64,000 nucleotides of DNA, taken from NCBI GenBank assembly GCA_963680875.1, contig OY804575.1:30718494-30782493 (forward strand), given 5' to 3'. Positions 52,452 through 61,745 of the stretch are shown here, in pieces (positions within the stretch are counted from its first letter, which is position 1; each line of letters begins with the position of its first letter). The stretch is from Bathymodiolus brooksi. Lineage: Eukaryota > Mollusca > Bivalvia > Mytilida > Modiolidae. The position numbers and the translations under genes are program-made. Below the pieces are notes generated by a model. The model had not been told where the DNA came from. It did no database searches and was given only the letters and a program-made list of their open reading frames with translations.

Positions 52452-55163
52452 GAAGAAGCAGAAAGTAATTGATTTTTAGTATCCTGAAGGTGTTGTTTTT
52501 GGTGAAAACTGTTTTGGAGAGGTAATTTGCATATCACAAAGCACCACCACTAAGATTTTCGTTTTAAACTGGTTAAAAGCTGTGCTCGTGTCGTGTTTGA
52601 AACTTTGATTTACGTTGTTAAAACTTGTTTGTTGTTTCAGTGCCAGTGCCAGTGATTTCATGTTTGACTTTCAAGTTTTCATTCCTGTTTTTGTTACAGC
52701 GAATAATATTACTTAGAAAATAAAAACATCTTTATTCAAACATATTCATAAAGGAATGTACATTTTAAGCACGGGCTGTGACTTTTGTGGAATAAAAAAA
52801 AAGGGGGGGGGGGCAAAACAGGCTGCACAAAAAAACCACTTTATTTATAAATAAATAAAGTGTATATATAGGTTTGTGACTTCCTACTTACTGTCTGTTA
52901 ATGTGACTCGTGAAAATGAAAAAAAACAAAAACGGCAGATAATACAACATGTTAAAACACTATTTTTGCAAGTATAATATCGATAGGGGCACCCTATTTT
53001 GGAGTAGTTATTCGTTGTCGTTCATCTGTGGACACATTGGTTTGTGTGCATTTACTTATTCTAGTTGACCAATTTTGCATTATGTTTTACCCTTGTCCGT
53101 CTGTCTTTCCCTCCGTCATGTTTTGGTTTCCCTTCAATAACTTGAGTTTGCCTTGGACTTTGTCAAATGTTTTGAAATTTGTCTGTGTTAAGAATCACAA
53201 AAGGTCTGTCAATTTTGATTTAAATAAGAGTGGGGCATCTGTGTCGCATGTTCACCTTTTTTTTTCCCATTTTATTATATTTTTTGCTGGTAAAATACAT
53301 GTGTAAATTTGCTGACCGACTGACTCACTTCAGTATGTATGGGTCAACAACTGCCATACAAAAATTGTTTAATTAAGGTGTTGCCTGATTGTTGAGCCAC
53401 TTTTTCAACAGTTATAGAGCGTTAGAATAAGTTGCAAAATGTACAACAAATACCGAAGTTGGAGAAAAAAGATGGCTTTATAAGATACAATTCCAAAAAG
53501 TTGACCATAATATACCGTAGGTCATACAACAAAATTTCATATGTGAAAAGTACAAACTGGAAATTATACAGACTTCTAAGAAATTAGCAAAATTGTTGTT
53601 ATTTAATGTCAAACTTCTTTGCTTCATGACTCAATTGATCGTAAAGTGTGTATATTAACACCATGTAAAGGCTTAAAATCTAGTACACTATCACATAACT
53701 TTGTGTGATGATTACAAAATATTTAAATTTGTTTCTTTTTCCTGTGTTTTTTTTTCTGATTTTATTGATAATCATAGATTTACTGGTCACCTCTCCCACA
53801 ATGACAAAGGAATGAATTAATCCACATCAACACAGGCCGTGTTCACACTGATTATGTGAAACATGTTTTGTGTAAACAACTGAATGCGTTTGTTTATTTC
53901 TACATGTAAATAATCAATACTTTTACCTGTAATTTGTTATTTATTGAATACAATGTACTAAAATTAAAGAACATTTATATATTTCATTTGATTAAAGCTA
54001 GATATTAAAATTCTTAAAAAGGCCATGTCAAGGTATGTTGATTGCTTAACAAGAATTATAACTTGCTGTGTTTAACATCTCTCACTTAATACATTGTACA
54101 TAGAAAACTTTTAAATAGTCAAAATAAGAATTTTACTTGAACAGAAATTATACTAGGTCACAAATCAAATTTCAGTATCTAAGAAAAGAAAGTGTGACAA
54201 ACAGTAGTCTGCACAAAGGCAATTTTGCTTGTTTTTTCCCCTAGTCAAGTTTGCTAAAGGTGCAGAATAATACATATTTGCAATATCATTCCAAGGGAAT
54301 GGGAGTTACAGTAACCATTATAGCTATTAGTTAAATCCTGTCCATTTTATGTTTGCAGTCAGTACTATACCAATCCAATTTTAACGCAGTATAATTCCAT
54401 GGAATGGTTTTGATAATACATTGTGTATTTGATTTTCTTTCTTCAGATGTATGAGTAATGGACTGATGGCCGGGATGAACAGAAGGGCAAGAAGGATAAA
54501 TTCCCTTTTGCAAAGTCATGCTTATTTAAACTAATCAAAGGTTAGTGATTATTATTAAGATTGTAATTTTGTTTATGATTTTCAAGAGTTTACTTAAATA
54601 GTATTTACAAAGTGTTATTCTTTTCATTTTGATTGTGATGTTCTTCAAGTAAAATCTTTAATAAGTATATTTTATAAAAAGTTAGCATTTAATTTGATAA
54701 TATAATAATTGATTTGTGTTATTGGACACTATGCAAATATTAAAATTATTAATACATTTTTTAGGAGGGGAGGGGGTATTTGTAGTGAATTTTAAACAGT
54801 AGCAGTGAAATTTACATGGTGCTTTATTTTCTCCTAAAAATTAAACTGCAAATATACATGCGAAGAAATCCAAATAAACAATATACAGTTTAAGGACTAA
54901 CTTTAAGGTAACTACAGTAGCAGCAGTCTTGTGTACCTAGTCATTTCAATTTTGTTGGCATACACATTAAAGAAATGAGAACAAGTTGGATATTATGTGA
55001 CCTCGGATATGTTTCAGATATGAAGACTAACATTTCAACTTGAGTGCAACAGAAACCATTCACTTAAACCAAATCATGTGTATTAAACTTCAATAAACTC
55101 ATTAAATTGTGTGTTCAGGTATATATCAGAAATAGTAATAGAAATCTTTATTTTTACTTTCAG
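52452..55163. other. Interior of the 6.1-kb element, mostly without recognised features
   Basis: AT-rich, with a G11 run at about 52803 and an open frame at 53028-53306. That frame's DNA (CCTTGTCCGTCTGTCTTTCC...CATGTTTTGGTTTCC) looks like a low-complexity dispersed repeat rather than a gene. A segment near 54420-54530 with GATGGCCGGGATGAACAGAA also looks repeat-like, although it ends in a GT-like donor. Confidence 0.4.
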
Positions 55164-55276
55164 AAGATCTTCTGACATGTCATAACACAGATGAGGCAAA
55201 AATTACCAAATGTGCTGCCAATTTCTTGAAGTTTGTGCCAGAAAGGATAGGCGGTGGTGGCAGAGGAGACAATTGA
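55164..55276 (+). pseudogene. Terminal-exon-like sequence, product unknown
   Basis: A polypyrimidine tract and acceptor (TTTTTACTTTCAG) end at 55163. The following frame encodes DLLTCHNTDEAKITKCAANF, then LKFVPERIGGGGRGDN, and stops at TGA 55274-55276. An AATAAA occurs about 100 bp downstream (55381). The amino-acid composition is far from random AT-rich translation. I do not recognise the protein and found no convincing preceding exon. It may be a gene fragment carried inside the 6.1-kb element, or a live last exon with distant partners. Confidence 0.4.
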
Positions 55277-55564
55277 CTTTTAATACGAAACAGATCTTAA
55301 AATTCTGTCGGACATCATTTATTGATTTAATCATTATGATACATTAAATAACTGAGAACATTTTATGATAAATGTATACAAATAAAGATTGATTGATTTT
55401 GATGATGCAGCAGTCTTCAAAACTTTAATGTTGAGCCAATTAATTTTGTATATATACCGTTGAACCTGGTCACTTTGTAGGAAACCTGTGTTTAAAACAG
55501 TCAACAAATATGAGTGAACTTTGTAAAGTCTGAAATGTCGCAATGTAAGATGTCCATAAACGGG

Positions 55565-55816
55565 TTTTGATTTTTGGTGTGTTAATGTCACTTTCAATAA
55601 TATTTCCGCTATATCATGGCGACCAGTTTTAGTGGTGGAGGAAGCCGGAAAGAACCACCGACCATGGGTAAGCAACTGGTAAACTTTATCACTTGCGGCT
55701 GCGAGTCGAGTGCACCCTTTCTTATAATTTACAAAGCCGGGTGCGAACCCACTCCGTATTGGTGATAGGCTTGTATGAGTTGTTAGATCCAACGACCTAA
55801 CTCATTGAGCCACCTG
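55565..55816 (-). mobile_element. tRNA-derived SINE copy 4, clear tRNA-like head
   Basis: Read on the minus strand: CAGGTGGCTCAATGAGTTAG (A-box), GTCGTTGGATCTAACAAC, then GTGGGTTCGCACCCGGC (B-box) about 40 bases on. This folds like a tRNA half with a decayed 3' part, followed by the conserved tail. The copy differs from the others more than they differ among themselves and may be another subfamily. It lies inside the 6.1-kb element. Confidence 0.85.
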
Positions 55817-55924
55817 TGTCCATAAATGGGGGATCTGTTGGAATTTTGTGAACTTTTGCATGCATCGTTTATTTAAGTATTCAAGTAACCTCTCAGACTA
55901 AGGTTAAACATCATTAAAATAATT

Positions 55925-56330
55925 TTTGAGTAACTTTACTAGGCAACATTCAAATGTTATTCGTACGTTATTAAGTAACATTAAGTCAATAATGTTACTG
56001 CAACGTTACTGGTTTACGTTGAAAAAAGTACATCTTATGTTACTAAGTAACGTAAAATTGAAAACGTTACTGTAACGTTAATTTTACGTTACTAAGTAAC
56101 GTAAAATTGAAAACGTTACTGTAACGTTAATTTTACGTTACTAAGTAACGTAAAATTGTAAACGTTACTGTAACGTTAATTTTACGTTACTAAATAACGT
56201 TATTTTAAACGTTATAACAACGTTGATCGGAGTCCACAAATGACGTCAACACAACGTTAATTTATAACGTAAGTACAACATAGAGTTAACGTTATTCCAA
56301 CGTTATATAAACGTTACTTTGTTTGCTGGG
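55925..56330 (-). repeat. Right subterminal ACGT-rich repeats with 49-bp tandem units
   Basis: TACTAAGTAACGTAAAATTG recurs at 56041, 56090 and 56139, and diverged at 56188: a 49-bp period. Each unit holds the odd-length palindrome GTTACTAAGTAAC and GTTACTGTAACGTT. The right end is ACGTTACTTTGTTTGCTGGG. Confidence 0.9.
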
Positions 56331-56378
56331 AAGTACGTAAGTAATGAAGAAATGTACAGAGATGAACAATTCAGTAGG

Positions 56379-58714
56379 TTAAGCCGGAATACATACAGTT
56401 TTATTTATGTGATTAATGAATTTACTTAGTTTTATCAGTTCTGATTTCTTTTTGGAAGATAACAGTAATTTATATTTTAAAACATTTGGCCTACTGTAGT
56501 AATACTTTGGTATATAGATGTTTCGATCTTGTTCAAAGAATGGGCAATCTAAAATATAGTGAAATTCATCACCAAGTTCATTTTTATTACAGTGCGTACA
56601 AATTCTGTTATTTCTATTGGTGTTATTCCATCTTCCAATTTCAATAGGTAATTTATGATTTGCTGTTCTAAATCTGCATAACTCTACAACATTTTTGTTA
56701 TCTAAAATATCAAAGTATACTTCCATGCCAAAATAATCTTTAAACAATCTGTAATTTATAGCTTTTGATGCATTATCTAATAAAGAATGCCAATATTGTT
56801 CAAATTGATCTTGTAGGTTTCTAATAATTGTAAGTCGAAGCCAGTTTGGGTCAACAAAGGTTTGTGTGTTCCAAATATACGCGAATCCACATTCATTTAG
56901 AATTTTTTAAACATTATCTAGCCACGTAAAATGTTCCACGTTTTTGATTGACATACAATAACATAAATTATAAATTATTTTTGACAATTTTAACTCTTTT
57001 CCAGACAGCAATTTAGCCCAGAATGATATAATTCTACTTTTTATGTTTATTTCCAAAGGATATCTCCCAAGTTCACCATATATCATATATGATGGTGTAG
57101 ATGATTTTAAATGAAGTAGTAATTTACAGAATTTTAAATGTACCTTTTCAATTATATCGTTATTACTGAAACCCCATACCTCACATCCATAGAGTAAAAT
57201 TGGCTTAACCATCTTATCAAATAGATCAAGTTGAATCTTTACTGAAAGACCATGTTTTCTGCCCATTTTTAATACTTCGTAAAACGCAACAGTAGCCTTG
57301 CCAGCTATAGATTGCTTTGCTCTTTTAAAGTTACCAGTCCTGGATAATTCTATTCCTAAATAATTAAGACTATTGACTATTTCTAGTTTTTCTCCATTTA
57401 ATGAGAAATTAAGATTCCTTGGGAGTTTACCTCTGGAAAAAACCATAACTTTACTTTTATCTGTATTCACTTTAAGCTTCCAGATAGAACAATAATCTTG
57501 GAATGAATTTAGTTGATTTTGAAGATCAGCTGATGATTCTGCCATGAGTACAGTATCATCAGCATATAAAATTACAAAAAGTTTCAGATATATACCAAGT
57601 TGGGTTTCAATTTCATTAGAAATCGTTTGTAATCCATTTAAATTGCAGTTTGTCAAGTATGATTCAAGGTCATTCATGAACACGGCAAAAAGAAAGGGAA
57701 GTAAATTTTCCCCTTGACGTACTCCATTGTTACATGGAAAAAATTCTGACTTACAATCATTATAAGAAATACAAGATTTTGTACCACTATACATATTTAC
57801 AGTTATATTATACATATTACCATTCATGTTATTTAAGAGTAACTTGTACCAAAGACCATCTCTCCAAACTTTGTCGAATATTTTCTCAAAATCAATAAAG
57901 GCACAAAACATTTTGTTCTTCTTGTTTTTGAGAATTTCAAAAAAGTTAAAAAGTACAAACAAGTTATCAAGCGTAGAGTAACCCTTCCGAAATCCACATT
58001 GGTTTTCATTTAGAATAAAAAAAATCATCGGAATATTTTGTAAGACGTTCACTCAGGACTGCGGTAAAAAGTTTTCCGAGACAGCTAAGTATTGTAATTG
58101 GCCTATAATTTTTTGGATCCATTTTATCACCTTTGTCTTTGTAAATGGGTTTTATATTACCCATACGCCAGTTATCAGGAACAATGCCCGTTTCGAAAAT
58201 AATATTAAATAATTGCTCATAAATGTCTATAAATGTATTTGTTGTTGATTTGATATATTCATTTATTACTAAATCTTCCCCACAGGCTTTATTGTTTTTT
58301 AATTTTTTAATACATTTAAGTATTTCTTCTTTTGAAATTTTCATGTTTATGTTTTCATTTAGTTCATTTACATTACCCGGGTCTAATAAAGGAATATTTA
58401 TGGGGTCTGCATCTGGTTTTTTGTTTAACGTTTTGAAAAATTCAAATAGTTTATCAATTGGAATGTTTGGTTGTTCTCTAGTTTTACCCTTTTTCAATAG
58501 TTTCCAGAATTCCTGTGAATTACTCGATTTCAGATTATTTATTTCCCTTGATAATTTTCTTCTGTGATCAAGAATAGCTTCATCCATCACTTTTTTATAT
58601 CTCTTTTCTGCTAATTTGAAGTCGTCGAAATTTTCATTAGTTCTACTTTTTTGGAATATTCTCTTACGTTTTCTAAAGTTTCTTCTCTCAAAGTGACAAT
58701 CGTCGTTAAACCAA
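56379..58714 (-). pseudogene. LINE A reverse transcriptase ORF, 5'-truncated, one frameshift and one stop
   Basis: Non-LTR reverse transcriptase read on the minus strand. Homology starts at WFNDDCHFERRNFRKRKR (58714), so the endonuclease is lost. Core motifs follow: NNKACGEDLVINEYIK, WRMGNIKPIYKDKGDK then PKNYRPITILSC, NQCGFRKGYSTLDNLF, CAFIDFEKIFDKVW, GVRQGENLLPFLFAVF, the catalytic LYADDTVLMAE, and LLYGCEVWGF. The C-terminus has CRFRTANHKLPIEIGRWNN and a C-x2-C...H block (ICTHCNKNELGDEFHY). There are only two lesions: one extra base in an A8 run (58017-58024; T8 on the coding strand) and an in-frame TAA at 56907-56909. Both sides of the stop are in one frame to 56379. The insertion therefore looks young. 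The 3' UTR is split by the 6.1-kb element. Confidence 0.9.
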
Positions 58715-58732
58715 TATATATATATATCTTAA
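58715..58732. repeat. Right target-site duplication of LINE A
   Basis: AATATATATATATATCTT abuts the truncated 5' end of the LINE. It matches 50142-50157 except for one TA unit. Confidence 0.55.
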
Positions 58733-59075
58733 AAATGATATATGGGTGCATATTTTTTTTATTAATAAAGTTATATGTCTTAAAGACAAGCCACTGTGGT
58801 TGGAATCCGGAACAGAACAGTACATAGAATTCGCCAAGAATAATTAATGTACGTGAAATTGATCGAAATTATTTGATTCTAACCATTAATAAACGATTAT
58901 TTACCATGAAAGTAGAAAATCACGATACAACAAAACTAGGAAACCAACACGAAAATCTTTTAAAAAGGGAAATACAAAGAATGTGAACAAATATCAAACT
59001 TTGTTTAACAACGTACGTGCACGTGTACTATAGTTTCCCCATTCAACAGTTATTGTACGTATGCTATGCGTATTT
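58733..59075. other. Spacer, nothing recognised
   Basis: AT-rich DNA without open frames or repeats I could support. Confidence 0.5.
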
Positions 59076-59365
59076 ACACTATACAGATTGCTCATTTCGT
59101 CCCGATCCGTTAATAAACTCTTGTTTCTGATTGGTCGACTTCTAAATATCTTCTTCTCTCGCTCTCGCCCCATATGAAATTTACTGACCCTGTATATATC
59201 GTATTAGGTCACTAGCACACTATAAAGATTTCTCATTTCGTCCCGATCCGTTAATAAACTCTTGTTTCTGATTGGTCGACTTCTAAATATCTTCTTCTCT
59301 CGCTCTCGCCCCATATGCAATTTACTGACCCTGTATATATCGTATTAGGTCACTAGCACACTGTG
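59076..59365 (+). repeat. 141-bp tandem duplication, two copies
   Basis: CTCATTTCGTCCCGATCCGT lies at 59091 and 59232. The copies are almost identical through CTGATTGGTCGACTTC, TCTCGCTCTCGCCCCATATG and TCGTATTAGGTCACTAGCAC. Each copy contains ATTGG (an inverted CCAAT), but no other promoter evidence is seen. Confidence 0.95.
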
Positions 59366-60000
59366 TAACTTATAATATCCATTTGATTAGTACATTATCA
59401 GTTTCATTGTGAGGGATTCTGCCCCATGTTGTATGCTGTCGTAATAAAATCAGTTTGTCATCTTCTGATATTAGTACAAGTATGGTGAATTGATCAATTA
59501 TTAATTCTGGTCGAGAAATTACAACAATGTCTAACATTGCATGTTTTCTTGGCTTAGTATTTTATTCTCGGAAATCGTCAAAACCCCTCACCAAAGAATC
59601 AATATTGTTAGTTTTAAATTTTACATGGGAGAAAACAGTGTTAGTTTTTACTTAAATAGATGCCATATTACGTTCAGAGACTAATGTAACACCGAGATCG
59701 GGGAACTTCCGCTACGCGATGTTAAGATTTCAATCGTCGAGAATTTTCCGGTATTTATCGAATGACATCATCACATGTGGAAAATTCAACGAGTTGAATT
59801 ATGTGTTTACTTAATCTTTAGGGTGAATATACAGAGGGATTTGTATTGAACATTTTGATGAAATGGGTGTTCATATATCTGAAGTAGTTGTTATAATGTA
59901 GAGAAACTATGGGTGTGGCTTGTCTTGTACAGGAAGTAAGTACAAGATAATGATACCTCAAATCGATCATGATAGTAACCATGCACTCTCATCAGTGGGT
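59366..60000. other. Spacer, nothing recognised
   Basis: No coding or repeat structure is supported. Confidence 0.5.
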
Positions 60001-60258
60001 GGGTGGGTTATGCTGTTTAACGCCACTTTCAACAATATTTCAGCTATATCGTGATGGCCAGTTTTATTAGTGGATGAAACCGGAGTACCCAGAACCCCCC
60101 CCCCCCCCCCTTTCCGACCTGCCGCAAATCACTGACAATCATTATCACATAATGCTGTATCGAGTACACTTCGCCATGAACAGGATTCGAACTCACAACG
60201 TTAGTGGTGATTGGCACTAATTGCATAGGTAGTTATAAATCCAACTACCATACGATCA
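60001..60258 (-). mobile_element. tRNA-derived SINE copy 5
   Basis: The conserved tail (TTTCAACAATATTTCAGCTA) comes first. An expanded C tract of about 18 C (60095-60112) replaces part of the GAGAAAACCACC segment. The B-box complement (AGGATTCGAACTCACAACG) and head end follow. The head reads on the minus strand like the other copies. Confidence 0.85.
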
Positions 60259-60620
60259 GTTAGAAAAATATTTCCTGTTGTTTTACAATACTTGATATGA
60301 CAAAATATATTTCAGTTATTTTCAGCATAAACTATAGTTTAATTAGTTTTTCTTAGAAATTCTAATTGTCTTATCCATATTAGCATGTTAAAGTACTTAA
60401 ACCGGATGCATAACTTTTTGTACACTGATACAAAAATTTGATTTGCAGTTTTCACCTGGACAGAAATTCTCATTATGAAACAGAGACGATAGGTAAAGTT
60501 TAACTCACACGTTAGGAGATATTTATAACGGATTTCTCTAAGGTAAATACGTTCATTATTTATTTATTATCATGTTAATTATCTGTCACGATTGTGATTT
60601 CACTAAGTGTTTACGTATAT

Positions 60621-60705
60621 GTAAGAACATGATAATCCCTGTCTTCATGAATAAGTACAGGAAGCGAGTACTTATCATGAAGACAGGGATTATCATTGTT
60701 CTTAC
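60621..60705. repeat. 38-bp-armed near-perfect hairpin
   Basis: The left arm (60621-60658) contains GTAAGAACATGATAATCCCT, and the right arm (60668-60705) contains AGGGATTATCATTGTTCTTAC. The arms pair along their length with one missing and one extra base. The loop is AGGAAGCGA. It could be a foldback element, a small-RNA precursor or a regulatory hairpin; the sequence alone cannot decide. Confidence 0.9.
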
Positions 60706-60863
60706 AAACTTAGAACATTGTAAAGTAATCAAGACAATATAATATCATCATTGATTGTTAAATATACTTTATAAACACAGTTGTCTGTCAAACTATTTCT
60801 ATGCATTTAGTGAACACTATTTGTAAGTAAAAAATGTACAAGTGAACCATTATAAACTAGTAC

Positions 60864-61745
60864 ATGACATTTTCATGGGTCATGCATAAGCAGTTTGTGA
60901 ACTGTACTTTCCTTACATATAAAACACTGTTAAAATCCATATTGCTACATGTAGTTGGTCAGTCTGTCTGTCAGTTGAACGAAGAAATATCATTGTCTGA
61001 TTTGATACTTATGCCTACGCAAAATCTAATTGATGTAAAGAAGGATGATACTACACGTAGTACCAAGCGAAGATTTTCTACTCCAATGTCAAATGTGGAG
61101 TTGAACAAGAAGATACCGGATGCAATTCCACGCAAGACAAGAAGTAATAATGCATGGGCTGTTGGTGTATGGATGGCTTGGACCCTAAAAAGAAATCTAT
61201 ATCCCGAGACATTTTTTTTTTCTTTTCAAATATTTTATTGATAAATCAATAGGATTGGATAACAGGCTATGCCTATACAAATAGAACAATTAGAAAACAA
61301 TTTACATAAGACATAGAGCAATCTACCCATCATGCATACATGCAATTCATCTTAATTACCAAGCATAAACACATGTATATTAATAGCAGAATCATACAAA
61401 CAAAACAAAAAAGATGTTTCCCTTTCTTTTCTTTTTTTGTTAATAGGTATGATATAATATGTATATTAATAGCAGGATCATACAAAAACAGTTTTTTTTC
61501 TCCATTTTTTCCCTTTGTTAATAGGTATGATATAATTTGGAATAGCCAAAATATGGCTTTATATTTAAGCTGAGACATATACAGATGGTGGCAGAGCTAT
61601 ACCCCAAAAAAATGACAATGATAACAAGGCAAATTGTGCAACTGATGAAGATAGTGCATGTACCATGACACTAACAGCAGTGCCTAATGCAATTACAAAA
61701 GTTGTGATTTTCAAGAATGGAAAGAGATATTGCTTGGAAATATAG
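60864..61745 (+). pseudogene. Crypton/DUF3504-like N-terminal protein, split by a retroposon
   Basis: The plus-strand frame from 60864 (or from a possible acceptor CTGTCTGTCAG ending at 60975) encodes STKRRFSTPMSNVELNKKIP and then KTRSNNAWAVGVWMAWTLKRN. This N-W-V-VW-W-RN pattern resembles the N-terminal SAM-like part of Crypton-derived tyrosine-recombinase proteins (DUF3504, as in ZMYM2/QRICH1 relatives). A 366-bp insertion follows (61213-61578). Removing it with one copy of GAGACAT joins the frame exactly. The frame then continues with YTDGGRAIPQKN, DEDSACTMTLTAVPNAITK and NGKRYCLEI to TAG at 61743-61745, 171 residues from the first ATG. The catalytic recombinase domain is absent, so the product was short or the gene already partial. 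Family assignment is from pattern memory. Confidence 0.5.
61213..61578 (-). mobile_element. Poly-A retroposon inserted in the 60864-61745 frame
   Basis: GAGACAT at 61206-61212 and 61572-61578 is a 7-bp target duplication. Read on the minus strand the insert ends AATAAAATATTTGAAAAG and then about ten A, as a reverse-transcribed polyadenylated RNA would. It contains an 86-bp tandem duplication (ATGTATATTAATAGCAG at 61373 and 61459; GTTAATAGGTATGATATAAT in each copy). No coding sequence is recognised. The source RNA is unknown. Confidence 0.75.

Larger units (their letters stand above)
50246..56330. mobile_element. 6.1-kb element bounded by CCCAGCAAAC...GTTTGCTGGG
   Basis: CCCAGCAAACA (50246-50256) and its complement ending at 56330 are inverted termini. 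The next approximately 25 bp on each side are ACGT-rich and partly alignable (GTAACG...TAACGTT). Both ends carry extensive ACGTTA-type subterminal repeats (50246-51065 and about 55925-56330). The sequences just outside are the two halves of one LINE, which supports a single insertion. Inside are a second LINE fragment, a SINE and an exon-like sequence. No transposase is visible, so it is probably non-autonomous. Flanks share only AA; no longer target duplication is seen. Two independent small elements remain possible. Confidence 0.6.

Noticed and set aside
53028..53306. 92-codon open frame
   Set aside because: The underlying DNA (GTCCGTCTGTCTTTCC, GTTTTGGTTTCC) looks like a low-complexity dispersed repeat and has no start or splice context.
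54422..54530. Possible exon between CTTTCTTCAG and GTTAGTG, phase-compatible with the exon at 55164
   Set aside because: The frame that would join has a TAA four codons in, and the DNA resembles a dispersed GATGGACGG-type repeat. The phase match is probably chance.
58223..58567. 114-codon plus-strand open frame
   Set aside because: It is the antisense shadow of the LINE A coding sequence.
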